Positions 18,407 to 27,816 of a stretch of DNA of 52,476 nucleotides are shown one piece after another. Under the pieces are notes generated by a model. The model made no database searches. It was not told the DNA's origin and saw only the letters and a list, made by a program, of their open reading frames with translations. Both the position numbers and the translations under genes were made by a program. Source of the DNA: Devosia indica (GTDB taxonomy: Bacteria; Pseudomonadota; Alphaproteobacteria; Rhizobiales; Devosiaceae); the NCBI RefSeq assembly GCF_003056405.1, contig NZ_PYVZ01000022.1:1-52476 (forward strand). The letters run 5' to 3'. Numbering within the stretch: position 1 is the stretch's first letter; each line of letters starts with the position of its first letter.

Positions 18407-19216
18407 CTACTGAGCGTACAGTTGAGTAAAGAATGCAGAGCTCTCCTGGCCAGCCTCCTGCTCTTCTTCGATCTCGTTCTTGAACAGACCGGTGAAGGAC
18501 ATGTTCGCGGGCGAGAACCTTGAAGGCAGCGGCGGTTCGGAGACTTGTGGGGCGCCTTGATCGCTTCCGCTGGTCATCTGCTGGACTGCAAATCCGGCGT
18601 TGTCAGGAGCTTCGTGCTTGGCCACCAGCACCTGATAGACTTGTCGAATGGTTCGTGCCTGCCCACTGCCATCGAAGAAGATGGCCCGGTTGGCGGCCGC
18701 TTGGCGCGGAAAGAGCTGGACGGCAATCTGCTCCGGATTCTCAAGGCCGGCCTTGAACATCCGCTCCGCGCCCTGAGCACCCAGGAAATGCGCGATGTAG
18801 AGTTCACCCGCGCTAGGCATCCGGCCAAACTGGCTGCGCAGATAATCCCCGTTGGATCGGGTGAATGCCGCTGCCAGATCTGCGGCAATCTGCGGATTTT
18901 CACGCAATTGCAGAATTTGCTCCCGCTTGGCAGCATCGGCCACGACATAGTCGCCATTCGATGTGCGGGCGATTGCATCAGCATAGGATTGATAGCCCAG
19001 TCGCGGGCCCTCTTCCTTCATCACCTGCAACCACGTCCCCTCGAGAAACTGGAACAACCCGACCGCCGAAGAGGTACTGGCCCGGGCCTGTGGATTGAGG
19101 CTGCTTTCCCGCATTGCCGTTTGCAGCAGATAGTCAAAATCCACCCCGCTGCGATTGCCCGCAGCGTTCAGAGCATTGGCCAGGCTCTGCGAAATGGAAA
19201 TGGACTGCACACCCAT
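18407..19216 (-). CDS. Lytic transglycosylase (SLT domain), envelope/flagellum type
   Basis: The 269-residue protein has a goose-lysozyme/SLT fold. The catalytic glutamate is in LLQTAMRESSLNPQA, followed by SSAVGLFQFLEGTWLQV and the downstream GELYIAHFLGAQGA segment. No classical signal peptide is seen, which resembles locally acting flagellar or pilus transglycosylases such as PleA of Caulobacter (family knowledge). The C-terminal ~70 residues are low-complexity and acidic. The ATG at 19216 is chosen over an in-frame TTG at 19231. A perfect CtrA-type box lies 52-66 bp upstream. Role inferred: opening peptidoglycan for a polar structure under cell-cycle control. Confidence 0.85.
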   Translation of the reverse strand: MGVQSISISQSLANALNAAGNRSGVDFDYLLQTAMRESSLNPQARASTSSAVGLFQFLEGTWLQVMKEEGPRLGYQSYADAIARTSNGDYVVADAAKREQILQLRENPQIAADLAAAFTRSNGDYLRSQFGRMPSAGELYIAHFLGAQGAERMFKAGLENPEQIAVQLFPRQAAANRAIFFDGSGQARTIRQVYQVLVAKHEAPDNAGFAVQQMTSGSDQGAPQVSEPPLPSRFSPANMSFTGLFKNEIEEEQEAGQESSAFFTQLYAQ

Positions 19217-19267
19217 GGCAGCTTGTCTCAACAGGAATCACCGACCCCACACTAGCACCCAATCTCG

Positions 19268-19282
19268 TTAACACCCTGTTAA
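19268..19282. promoter_or_regulatory. CtrA-type box TTAA-N7-TTAA
   Basis: TTAACACCCTGTTAA is a perfect full-site match. It lies 52-66 bp upstream of the lytic transglycosylase on the minus strand. The plus-strand exported protein starts at 19506, about 220 bp away, so the site most likely serves the transglycosylase. Confidence 0.6.
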
Positions 19283-19505
19283 CCACCCTGCGCCCGTGTC
19301 ACCGCGAAACGACACACAAAGGCGTCTCTGGCGGCTCGGTGTCGATCAGCAGTGTGCGCAACCGACCAGTAGGTGATGTAAAAATCCCGTCAGCAGTCAT
19401 TGGGCGGTTTATAATCGCATTCGATTGTGACACAGCTTTTCCCCAATTGGGGTCTAGGCGAAAGCCGGATTCGGACCCGCAACGGTGCCGCAAGCTGGAG
19501 AGCAC

Positions 19506-20468
19506 ATGCATTCGGCAAGACTATTGGCAACCCTGATCGTAGTGCTTTTGGCGCCTGGTCCACTGGCGGCGCCCCAGCCGGCCATGGCCCAGCAATCGGC
19601 AGAAATCCCTCCCCTCCCACGCCCCCGTCCCGACCGCGACGCGGCACTCGTAACCACCACGCCAGACGACACCACAGCGGCCGAAGCCATCGCCGCGGTG
19701 TCAAACGTGCCGCAGCCAGTCACACTCACCGCCCGCATCACCGCTGATGGCGCGCCCATACCTGAAGGGCTGGTCTGGCGCATTTTCGAGGGAAGCCCGG
19801 GGGAAGATGGCGAAATGGCACTGATTGCCAAGGCCGACACTGGCAGTGCGCAACTTGATCTGCCCCCTGGAGACTACGTCGTCCATGTCGCCTATGGCCA
19901 GGCCCAGCTCAGCGAACCATTCACCGTGATGCCTGGTACGAATAGCCACGACATCAACCTTGAAGCCGGCGCCTTGCGGCTGAATTCTGCTGTAACGGGG
20001 GACATTCCAATCTCCCCGGCCCTGCTGCATTTTGACATCTTCACCGCCAGCGACGACGCCAGCCGGGCACTTGTCGTGGATGATCTCCCACCCAATGAGA
20101 TTGTCACCCTCAATGCCGGCACCTACGAGATCGTTTCTCGCTTCGGTGCAATCAACGCCGTGGTCCGCGCCGATCTGAGGGTAGAGCCCGGTCAGTTGAC
20201 AGATGCCACGCTCTATCATCATGCCGCCGAAATATCATTCAAACTTGTCTCCGAAGAGGCCGGTGAAGCCATCGCGGACGTTGAATGGACGGTCAAGACC
20301 GCTGAGGGCGCAACCATATTCAGCGAGCGCGGTGCCTTCCCGTCCGCGGTTCTGTCTGAGGGCGAGTATCTGGTGCTCGCCAAGCTCGGGGATCAGGTCT
20401 ACAACCGCCAAATTCAGGTTCAGGCCGGCGGTCCGAGAGAGATCGAAGTGCTGACGACCGTCTACTAG
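19506..20468 (+). CDS. Exported protein with beta-sandwich-like repeats, unknown function
   Basis: The product is 320 residues. A signal peptide (MHSARLLATLIVVLLAPGPLA, cleavage near AMAQQ) is followed by a Pro/Arg-rich linker (PPLPRPRPDRD). Several ~75-residue beta-rich modules come next, each with a motif like LPPGDYVVHVAYG, LNAGTYEIVSRFG or LSEGEYLVLAKLG. These resemble carboxypeptidase-regulatory-like or prealbumin-like folds. GGAG precedes the ATG at 19506; a start at 19485 would add seven residues. No catalytic motif is seen. It is followed on the same strand by another exported protein. Confidence 0.75.
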   Translation: MHSARLLATLIVVLLAPGPLAAPQPAMAQQSAEIPPLPRPRPDRDAALVTTTPDDTTAAEAIAAVSNVPQPVTLTARITADGAPIPEGLVWRIFEGSPGEDGEMALIAKADTGSAQLDLPPGDYVVHVAYGQAQLSEPFTVMPGTNSHDINLEAGALRLNSAVTGDIPISPALLHFDIFTASDDASRALVVDDLPPNEIVTLNAGTYEIVSRFGAINAVVRADLRVEPGQLTDATLYHHAAEISFKLVSEEAGEAIADVEWTVKTAEGATIFSERGAFPSAVLSEGEYLVLAKLGDQVYNRQIQVQAGGPREIEVLTTVY

Positions 20469-20606
20469 GGGGCCATTACCTCCAGCGAAATACCTCTTCG
20501 TGGGCGGGATCTGTCTCAATTGCGCAACACGTTGCGGGCAGATGGTACTTCGACTTGAATGGCGCTGGGATGCGGCCCAGATGCATAAGACCAACGGGAG
20601 AAGACC

Positions 20607-22397
20607 ATGTCGATGAACGTGACTATTCGCGGCCGCCTGCCGGCCATTGCCGCTGCTTGCCTTCTCAGCGTGGCTTTGCCCGCAACAGTCGGCATGGCAA
20701 AGGAAAAAGTGAAATCTGGCGGTGACAGTGCTGCTGCGCTGGAGATGGACTATTCGGTATCCATCCCGACAGTTGACGCCACCGGGTCAAATCTCGACAA
20801 CGCAGTCCTTACCGAAATCCTGAGCGGCAACATCGTCGATAACGCCGAGGCGCTCGCCAATCTTGATGCCACCAGCATCGCCGTGCCCGAGATCACGCTC
20901 AGCGTCTCTTCGCAGTCGGATGACAATGCGCATGACGCGACGGTGACAGTGACCGACCTGCTGCTCGAAAATGTGGTGGACGGGAAGGCGGCAAGCATCA
21001 GCCTCGCCGGCATTAGCCTGATCGCCGATGATGCAAATTTCGCCTTCGGAGCCATGTCGGCAGCAAACCTCGACATCGCCGGCATTCTGGGCATTTACGG
21101 CTTGGTCGAGACTGCGGAACAGACCAGCCTCGAAACCATCTACACCGACCTCGTGTCGGAAGGCGGTACGCTTGAAGCCGAAGACGTTTCGTGCAGCTTT
21201 GGCGGCGTCACCGGGGCCGAGTTCAAGGCGCGTCCGTTGGAAACATCGTTTGTTGAGATGATGGCCATCGGCCAGGCCATGGAAGACCAGGGTGACGATG
21301 TAGACCCGGCAACCATGGGCCGGTTCCTCAAGATGTATGCGGATATCCTGACAGCTTTCGAAACCTCCGAAGTGAGCTTTGAAGGCTTTGACTGCAGCGG
21401 GCTCGACGAGGATGGCCGCCCCATGACCTTCTCTGTCGCTGGCATGACCATGGGCGGCATGTCGCCGGGCATCTACCCCTCCATCGACATGGACGGCTTT
21501 GATATCGTGGTGGAAGGCGACGGCTCCTTTGCCTTGGACAACCTGACCATAAAGCCAATGGACCTGACCTCGACCATCGCCGCACTGGAAGCGGCACCCG
21601 CCGAGGTTGACGAGGCCTGGCTCGAAGAGAATGCGCGCGCCTTGATACCGGCCATGGAAGGACTTTCGCTTTCCGAGCTCGACATCGACATCCCGGATCC
21701 TGAGACCGAGGGCGCCCGTATTCAGGCAAAGGTGGGCGCGTTCGACGTGTCGCTGGCCAAATACGTCAATGGCATCCCGACCGATCTTGATGTCTCGGCG
21801 ACAAACATCCAGGCGGCCGTTCCCGAGGGAACCGGCGAAGATGCACTGGAGCAAATGCTTGAGCTGGGTATCACCGAAGTCGACGCCAGCTTCCGCATCG
21901 CTGCCGCCTGGGATGCAGCGAGTCAGTCCATCGCAATCGAGGAGATGTCTCTGACCGGCGCCGATCTCGCTACCGTCCTGATTGCCGGTACCATCGCCAA
22001 CGCGACCGAAGACCTTTTCGCCCTCGACATGAATGCCTCAATGGCGGCCAGCATGGCCGTTGCCGTCAAGAATCTCGATCTGACGGTAACCGATGCTGGT
22101 CTTTCCGATGTGATTCTGGCCGTGGTCGCCGCCGAACAAGGCGCTGACCCAGCGACCCTTCGCCCGGTTTTTGCCGGACTGGCCCAGGGCAGTGTCATTG
22201 GCATGATGGCCGGGGCTGCTGACGCGGCAAAGCTGGGCGAGGCGATCAACAGCTTTGTTGCCGGCAACGCCAAGACACTGATGATCGGTCTCGATGCAAA
22301 ATCTGAACCCGGACTTGGCATGTTGGATTTCATGCAGGCCGAAGATGATCCCACATCGCTGATCGGCAAAGTCAATATCAGCGCCGAAGCGAAATAG
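20607..22397 (+). CDS. Large exported protein of unknown function
   Basis: The product is 596 residues with a signal peptide (LPAIAAACLLSVALPATVGMA) and GGGAGAAG before the ATG. The mature protein is acidic and Ala/Asp/Leu-rich, made of beta-strand runs with repeated phrases such as ISLAGISLIADDANFAFG, FALDNLTIKPMDLTS and IEEMSLTGADLATV. That pattern suggests a lipid- or membrane-associated beta-fold, but this is a guess. Only two cysteines are evident (DVSCSFGG, FDCSGLDE). I do not recognise a named family. It lies 138 bp after the preceding exported protein, and both may act in the periplasm. Confidence 0.75.
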   Translation: MSMNVTIRGRLPAIAAACLLSVALPATVGMAKEKVKSGGDSAAALEMDYSVSIPTVDATGSNLDNAVLTEILSGNIVDNAEALANLDATSIAVPEITLSVSSQSDDNAHDATVTVTDLLLENVVDGKAASISLAGISLIADDANFAFGAMSAANLDIAGILGIYGLVETAEQTSLETIYTDLVSEGGTLEAEDVSCSFGGVTGAEFKARPLETSFVEMMAIGQAMEDQGDDVDPATMGRFLKMYADILTAFETSEVSFEGFDCSGLDEDGRPMTFSVAGMTMGGMSPGIYPSIDMDGFDIVVEGDGSFALDNLTIKPMDLTSTIAALEAAPAEVDEAWLEENARALIPAMEGLSLSELDIDIPDPETEGARIQAKVGAFDVSLAKYVNGIPTDLDVSATNIQAAVPEGTGEDALEQMLELGITEVDASFRIAAAWDAASQSIAIEEMSLTGADLATVLIAGTIANATEDLFALDMNASMAASMAVAVKNLDLTVTDAGLSDVILAVVAAEQGADPATLRPVFAGLAQGSVIGMMAGAADAAKLGEAINSFVAGNAKTLMIGLDAKSEPGLGMLDFMQAEDDPTSLIGKVNISAEAK

Positions 22398-22415
22398 TCG
22401 TCCGACCGGAGCAAT

Positions 22416-22453
22416 CATTCCTGGCCGTCGCAGACAAGCGTCGGCCGGGAATG
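22416..22453 (+). terminator. Hairpin after the large exported protein
   Basis: CATTCC-GGCCG at 22416-22427 pairs with CGGCC-GGAATG at 22442-22453, each arm with one bulged base. It begins 19 bp past the stop codon. No T-run follows, so it is a probable but not certain terminator; it also faces the convergent epimerase gene. Confidence 0.45.
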
Positions 22454-22563
22454 AACCGGACTGGTCCTTGCCTGGGGACGTACCCGCAAGGCGCCCATAG
22501 CCATAGGGCAGCTCGCCCAACACCACTCAGGCTCGGCCGCAAGTCGCAAGGCCGCGCCCTGCC

Positions 22564-23565
22564 CTACTTGTTTTTCTGATAGTCTCGAAACCAGGCCACG
22601 AACTTCTCGATCCCGACATCGATCGGCGTAGCAGGCAATTCGCCAACCAGTGCCTGAAGCAGCGCCGTATCGGCCTCCGTCGCAACAACATCTCCAGGCT
22701 GCATCGGCAGCATATTGAGCTGTGCCTTGGTACCCATCGCGCGCTCCAGCGCGCCGATGAAGTCCATCAGTTGCACGGGGCGTCCACCACCGACATTGAG
22801 CAGGCGGAACGGCGCCACTGCCGAAAGACTGTCACCCTCGACCGGTTGGTCAGCAACCGGGACCCGCGACATGATGGCAATGAGCGACGCCACCAGATCC
22901 TCGACATAGGTGAAGTCGCGCCGCATCTCACCTTGGCCATACACATCGATCGGCTTGCCCGCATCAATGGCAGTGGCGAATTTGAGCAAAGCCATATCAG
23001 GGCGCCCGTACGGACCATAGACCGTGAAGAAGCGTACACAGGTCGATGGGATCGACCAAAGATGCGCGTAGGAATGGACCAGCGCCTCGCCCGATTTCTT
23101 CGTGGCGGCATAAAGCGAGAGAGGAGAATCGGCCCTGTGCGTCTCCCCATAAGGAATTTCTGCATTGCCGCCATAAACCGAGCTGGTCGAGGCAAAGATC
23201 AGGTGCTTGGGCGAATAGCGACGTAAGGCTTCGAGCAGGTTTGCGGTACCGACAATATTGGACTGGATATAGCTCTGCGGGTTTTCAATGCTGTAGCGCA
23301 CGCCCGGCTGGGCACCGAGGTGATAAACGATATCGGCCCCTGCCGCCCCGACGAAGTCCTCGAGTGCATCTGCATCCGTCAGGTCAATCTTGCCAAAGCG
23401 GAACCCCGGCTGTTCCACCAGGATATCGAGCCGGGTCTGCTTGAGAGCCGGGTCATAATAGCTCGTCAGGGCATCAAGACCGACGACCTCGTGTCCAAGG
23501 GCAAGCAATTTCTGGCTCAAATGAAAGCCAATGAACCCGGCCGCACCGGTAACCAGAATTTTCAC
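22564..23565 (-). CDS. lspL: UDP-glucuronate 4-epimerase
   Basis: This 333-residue extended SDR interconverts UDP-glucuronate and UDP-galacturonate. The Rossmann motif is VTGAAGFIGFHL. The catalytic residues are Ser in FASTSSVYGG and Tyr-X3-Lys in YAATKKSGE. The segments YHLGAQPGVRYS, RFFTVYGPYGRPDMAL and RRDFTYVEDLV are typical of the LspL/Cap1J group. The start is GTG at 23565, preceded by AAGGG. It lies 18 bp after ugd, so the two form an operon feeding exopolysaccharide or lipopolysaccharide synthesis. The symbol is assigned by similarity only. Confidence 0.9.
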   Translation of the reverse strand: MKILVTGAAGFIGFHLSQKLLALGHEVVGLDALTSYYDPALKQTRLDILVEQPGFRFGKIDLTDADALEDFVGAAGADIVYHLGAQPGVRYSIENPQSYIQSNIVGTANLLEALRRYSPKHLIFASTSSVYGGNAEIPYGETHRADSPLSLYAATKKSGEALVHSYAHLWSIPSTCVRFFTVYGPYGRPDMALLKFATAIDAGKPIDVYGQGEMRRDFTYVEDLVASLIAIMSRVPVADQPVEGDSLSAVAPFRLLNVGGGRPVQLMDFIGALERAMGTKAQLNMLPMQPGDVVATEADTALLQALVGELPATPIDVGIEKFVAWFRDYQKNK

Positions 23566-23583
23566 GCGACGAGACCCTTGGTG

Positions 23584-24927
23584 TTATTCTGCTGCGTCCG
23601 AGACATGCTCGCCGATATCCTCGCCAGACCTGCCGATGCTGACATAAGCAAACCCATGGCGGGCCATTTCGTGCGGGCGATAGACATTGCGCAGATCAAC
23701 GAAGACCGGCGTCTTCATCATTGACTTGAGCCGCTCAAGGTCAAGGGACCGGAACTCGTTCCATTCCGTCACCAGAACCACCGCGTCAGCGCCTTGGGCG
23801 ACGTCATAGGCACTTTCGGCAAAACCAACATCTTCCAACAGCAGCCTGGCTGCCTTCATGCCTTGCGGGTCGAAGGCAACGACCCTGGCGCCACGATCCT
23901 GCAAACCACGAATAATGTCGAGCGAAGGCGCTTCGCGCATGTCGTCCGTATTGGGCTTGAAGGTCAGGCCCAATACGCCAATGGTCTTGCCGCGCACCTC
24001 CCCACCACAGGCCGCGATCACTTTGCGCGACATGGCGCGCTTGCGTTGGTCGTTGATCGAGACCGTGGTTTCCACCAGCCTCATGGGGCTGCCGAAATCC
24101 TGGCCGATCTTGACCAGAGCCGTGGTGTCCTTGGGGAAACACGAACCGCCATAGCCGGGACCGGCATGAAGGAACTTGGCACCAATACGATTATCGAGGC
24201 CAATACCGCGCGCCACTTCCTGCACATTGGCCCCGGCCGCCTCACAAAGATCGGCAACCTCATTGATGAAGGTGATCTTCATGGCAAGGAAGGCGTTGGC
24301 GGCATACTTGATGAGTTCCGATGTGCGACGATCGGTAAAGAGCAGCGGTGCCTGGTTCAGATAGAGCGGGCGATAGACTTCCGTCATCACCTCCCGCGCC
24401 CGCTCGTCGTCAAGGCCCACCACGATGCGGTCAGGCCGCTTGAAGTCCTCGATGGCCGCCCCTTCACGCAGGAATTCGGGATTTGAGACAACCGCAACAT
24501 CCGCCTCTGGATTGACCGTTCCGATGATATGCGCGACCTCGTCACCGGTACCGACCGGAACCGTGGACTTTGTCACCACCACGGTAAAGCCGGTCACAGC
24601 CTGTGCCACTTCACGCGCGACGGCATAGACATAGCTCAGGTCAGCATGACCATCTCCGCGCCGGCTAGGGGTGCCCACAGCGATGAAGACCACTTCTGCC
24701 TGTCCAACGGCGCTCGGCAGGTCGGTCGTGAAGCTCAGCCGTCCGGCCGCCACATTGGCATTGACCAGTTCGGACAGGCCGGGCTCGTAGATTGGCACCA
24801 CACCGCGCTCAAGATCCGAGATCTTGCCCTGGTCCTTGTCGATGCAGGTCACATCATGCCCGAAATCAGCAAGGCACACACCCGTAACCAGGCCGACATA
24901 GCCAGATCCAACGATTGCGATCTTCAC
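23584..24927 (-). CDS. ugd: UDP-glucose 6-dehydrogenase
   Basis: The 447-residue enzyme oxidises UDP-glucose to UDP-glucuronate with two NAD. The N-terminal Rossmann motif is IVGSGYVGLVTGVCLADFGH. The catalytic cysteine is in GPGYGGSCFPKDT and the conserved lysine region is IKYAANAFLAMKITFINE. The C-terminal domain includes GLTFKPNTDDMREAPS. The start is GTG at 24927, with AAGGAG nine bases upstream. It is the first gene of the ugd-lspL pair. Confidence 0.95.
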   Translation of the reverse strand: MKIAIVGSGYVGLVTGVCLADFGHDVTCIDKDQGKISDLERGVVPIYEPGLSELVNANVAAGRLSFTTDLPSAVGQAEVVFIAVGTPSRRGDGHADLSYVYAVAREVAQAVTGFTVVVTKSTVPVGTGDEVAHIIGTVNPEADVAVVSNPEFLREGAAIEDFKRPDRIVVGLDDERAREVMTEVYRPLYLNQAPLLFTDRRTSELIKYAANAFLAMKITFINEVADLCEAAGANVQEVARGIGLDNRIGAKFLHAGPGYGGSCFPKDTTALVKIGQDFGSPMRLVETTVSINDQRKRAMSRKVIAACGGEVRGKTIGVLGLTFKPNTDDMREAPSLDIIRGLQDRGARVVAFDPQGMKAARLLLEDVGFAESAYDVAQGADAVVLVTEWNEFRSLDLERLKSMMKTPVFVDLRNVYRPHEMARHGFAYVSIGRSGEDIGEHVSDAAE

Positions 24928-25069
24928 CGGGCCATTCTCCTTGCGGCAATTTTCACCTGATATCCCGGGACCAGAAAGAGCACCCGCGCATGGTCTCAGA
25001 AAAGCACTATACTCAAATCAAATCCATGACAGTGAACGCAAATCTGCATTTCAATTACAGTAAACGCCA

Positions 25070-25501
25070 CTATTCGCTATCGCTCGGCCGAGAGCGCATA
25101 CGTTTGACGGCGCTTCGATTGGTCTTCTTGTCCAGCCGACGCTTCTTGGACGCCAGCGTCGGGCGCGTGGCGACACGAGGCTTGGGCACAAAAACGCCTG
25201 CGCGCAGGAGCGCCACCAGGCGTTCGAGAGCATCCGCCCGGTTGAGGGGCTGGTCCCGATGACTGTTTGCCGTGATGACAATGACGCCATCCTTGGTGAG
25301 ACGGCTCCCGGCCAGGCCGGCAACTCGACGCTTTACCGGCTCTGGCAGGCTGGTATTGGCTGCAAGATTGAAGCGCAGCTGTACCGCGCTCGCGACCTTG
25401 TTGACGTTTTGCCCGCCCGGTCCTGAAGCACGAACGAAACTCTCCTCGATCTCTGACGGATCGATACTGAGGGAACGGGTGATGTGAATTGGCTCAGCCA
25501 T
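25070..25501 (-). CDS. arfB: Alternative ribosome-rescue peptidyl-tRNA hydrolase ArfB
   Basis: ArfB (YaeJ) rescues ribosomes stalled at the 3' end of non-stop mRNAs. The 143-residue product has the class-I release-factor-like domain with the catalytic GGQ (RASGPGGQNVNKV). The C-terminal tail (KKRRLDKKTNRSAVKRMRSR) is basic and would enter the empty mRNA channel. It lies 23 bp after the 74-residue gene, which itself overlaps thrS, so it belongs to a translation-related unit. Confidence 0.92.
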   Translation of the reverse strand: MAEPIHITRSLSIDPSEIEESFVRASGPGGQNVNKVASAVQLRFNLAANTSLPEPVKRRVAGLAGSRLTKDGVIVITANSHRDQPLNRADALERLVALLRAGVFVPKPRVATRPTLASKKRRLDKKTNRSAVKRMRSRPSDSE

Positions 25502-25524
25502 GCCTCACCCAATCTTTGTTCTGT

Positions 25525-25749
25525 TCAGCGTTTGGAGCGGCCCGCGAACCAGACTTCCTCATCATGGATGACACGGCCCTTCTCGGTGGTGCGGAACTTA
25601 CCCGGCTCCACCTCTTCGACCCATTTCTTCTTCAGCATCCCGGTGAAGACCTTTTCGCCAATATCCTTGAAGTCATCTGGACCAAGCACATTGGCCTCGC
25701 CCAGATGATAGAGCGCCTTCATCTCGCGGTTGGACGGACGCTGCGGCAT
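25525..25749 (-). CDS. 74-residue protein coupled to thrS, unknown function
   Basis: The ATG shares one base with the thrS stop (TGATG at 25747-25751), indicating translational coupling. The protein starts MPQRPSNREMKALYHLGEAN and ends in VWFAGRSKR. It is charged with no membrane segment, and the section KVFTGMLKKKWVEEVEPGKFRTTEKG resembles a small winged-helix wing (a helix followed by a beta hairpin). It lies directly upstream of arfB. I do not recognise a named family; a nucleic-acid-binding role is inference from shape and context. Confidence 0.75.
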   Translation of the reverse strand: MPQRPSNREMKALYHLGEANVLGPDDFKDIGEKVFTGMLKKKWVEEVEPGKFRTTEKGRVIHDEEVWFAGRSKR

Positions 25750-27740
25750 CAGGCGGTCTTTTCCGCCGTTTCCTTGAGATCAGGCGGAGTGGCTTCAGCC
25801 ATCAGCGCCACCAGCGCGTCCATGAACGGTTCGACCTTCTGGCCTTCCGTGCCCAGGCGGCGCACCGACACGGTTCCCTCCTCGGCCTCACGCCGCCCCA
25901 CAACGAACATCAACGGCACCTTCTGCACCGAGTGCTCGCGCACCTTATAGTTGATTTTCTCGTTGCGAGTATCGATCTCGGCCCGAATGCCGGCGTCGCG
26001 CAGCTGACGCACCAGCTTTTCGGCATAATCGTCCGCTTCCGAAACGATCGTAGCCACGACCACCTGGGTCGGGGCCAGCCACATCGGCATCTTGCCTGCA
26101 TAGTTCTCGATCAGGATGCCGATGAACCGCTCTAGCGACCCCAGGATGGCCCGGTGCAGCATGACCGCATATTGGCGCGAGCCATCCTCGGCCACATAGG
26201 TCGCATCCAACCGCTCGGGCAGCACATAGTCGAGCTGAAGTGTGCCCACTTGCCAGGACCGACCGATGGCATCCTTGAGATGAAACTCGAGCTTGGGTGC
26301 ATAGAACGCCCCCTCGCCTTCCGCGATCTCGAAGTCATAGCCGGTGGCGCGCAGCGCATCGCCAAGCGCTTTTTCGGCCGCATCCCAGCGCTCGATCGTG
26401 CCACCGAACTTTTCGGGACGCGTGGCGAGCTTGATCACGACATTGTCGAAGCCCATATGGCCATAGACCGAATAGAGCAGATGCACGAAATGCTCGGTCT
26501 CGGACTGGATCTGGTCCTCACGGCAGAAAATATGCGCGTCGTCCTGCGTCATCTGCCGCACACGCATCAACCCATGCAGCGCCCCATGCGCCTCATTGCG
26601 ATGGCAACAGCCAAATTCCGCCATGCGCAGAGGTAGATCGCGGTAGGACTTGATGCCCTGGTTGAAGATCTGCACGTGGGCAGGGCAATTCATCGGTTTG
26701 AGGGCGAGATAATCGACATCGCCTGAAACGACCGGACCGTCTTCTTCGGTATTGGGGATTTCGTCCGGCACCACGAACATGTTTTCGCGGTACTTGCCCC
26801 AGTGCCCCGACTGCTCCCAGAACTTGGCGTGCATCAGTTGAGGGGTCTTTACCTCCTGATAGCCCGATTTGTTGAGGCGCCGACGAATATAGGCTTCCAT
26901 CTGGTTGTAGATAACAAAGCCGCGCGGATGCCAGAACACCGAACCCTGGGCTTCCTCCTGCAGGTGGAACAGGTCGAGGTCGCGGCCGATTTTGCGATGG
27001 TCGCGTTTCTCGGCCTCCTCCATCATCGTGAGATAGGCTTCGAGCTCATCCCTGGTTGCGAATGCCGTGCCATAGATGCGGCTGAGCACTTCGCGATTGC
27101 TGTCGCCGCGCCAATAGGCCCCGGCCACCTTGGTCAGTTTGAAGGCCTGGCCGACATCCTTGACCGTACGCATATGCGGCCCACGGCACAGGTCCTTCCA
27201 CTGCCCCTGGGCATACATCTTGATCGACTGGTCCGCCGGAATGGCGTCGACCAGTTCCACCTTGAAAGCTTCGCCCTTGGTCTCGAACCAATCCTTGGCC
27301 TGGTCGCGGCTCCACACTTCCTTGGTGAACGCAGCGCCGCGATCGATGATCTCGCCCATCTTCTTTTCGATGACGCGCAGTTCGTCTTCGGTAAATGGGC
27401 CGGCCGGGCGATAGAAATCGTAATAAAAGCCGTTTTCGATCACTGGCCCGATCGTTACCTGCGTCTCGGGCCAAAGCTCCTGCACGGCCTCGGCCAGCAC
27501 GTGCGCAGCATCGTGCCGGATCAGCTCCAGCACATCCTGCGAACCACTATCGCGCGTGACAAATTCGATCTTGCCGTCGCTTTCCAACGCGTCGGAAAGA
27601 TCAGAGAGTACACCGTTCCAGCGCATTGCGACCGTCTTCTTGGCCAGCGACTTGGAAATCCCCTCCACGATCTCGGTGCCGGTAGTGCCGCGCGAATAGT
27701 CGCGAGCAGCACCATCGGGAAAAGTCACCTTGATCGACAT
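25749..27740 (-). CDS. thrS: Threonyl-tRNA synthetase
   Basis: The class II synthetase, 663 residues from ATG 27740, charges tRNA-Thr. Domain order is TGS (~1-64), the editing domain with the zinc/water-binding HDAAHVLAEAV motif, and the catalytic core with the zinc-ligand cysteine in MNCPAHVQIF and EFGCCHRNEAHGALHGLMRV. Motif 3 is MLHRAILGSLERFIG, followed by the anticodon-binding domain. GGAG lies upstream of 27740; an in-frame start at 27773 would bury that site. No T-box leader is seen, as expected outside Firmicutes and some other Gram-positives. Confidence 0.96.
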   Translation of the reverse strand: MSIKVTFPDGAARDYSRGTTGTEIVEGISKSLAKKTVAMRWNGVLSDLSDALESDGKIEFVTRDSGSQDVLELIRHDAAHVLAEAVQELWPETQVTIGPVIENGFYYDFYRPAGPFTEDELRVIEKKMGEIIDRGAAFTKEVWSRDQAKDWFETKGEAFKVELVDAIPADQSIKMYAQGQWKDLCRGPHMRTVKDVGQAFKLTKVAGAYWRGDSNREVLSRIYGTAFATRDELEAYLTMMEEAEKRDHRKIGRDLDLFHLQEEAQGSVFWHPRGFVIYNQMEAYIRRRLNKSGYQEVKTPQLMHAKFWEQSGHWGKYRENMFVVPDEIPNTEEDGPVVSGDVDYLALKPMNCPAHVQIFNQGIKSYRDLPLRMAEFGCCHRNEAHGALHGLMRVRQMTQDDAHIFCREDQIQSETEHFVHLLYSVYGHMGFDNVVIKLATRPEKFGGTIERWDAAEKALGDALRATGYDFEIAEGEGAFYAPKLEFHLKDAIGRSWQVGTLQLDYVLPERLDATYVAEDGSRQYAVMLHRAILGSLERFIGILIENYAGKMPMWLAPTQVVVATIVSEADDYAEKLVRQLRDAGIRAEIDTRNEKINYKVREHSVQKVPLMFVVGRREAEEGTVSVRRLGTEGQKVEPFMDALVALMAEATPPDLKETAEKTA

Positions 27741-27816
27741 CTGAAGTCTCCATGAAATTGGGTTGTCACGCATTCCACAATACGTGCGGTCGCTGCCTTA
27801 GCATGAAAAGAGCCGA

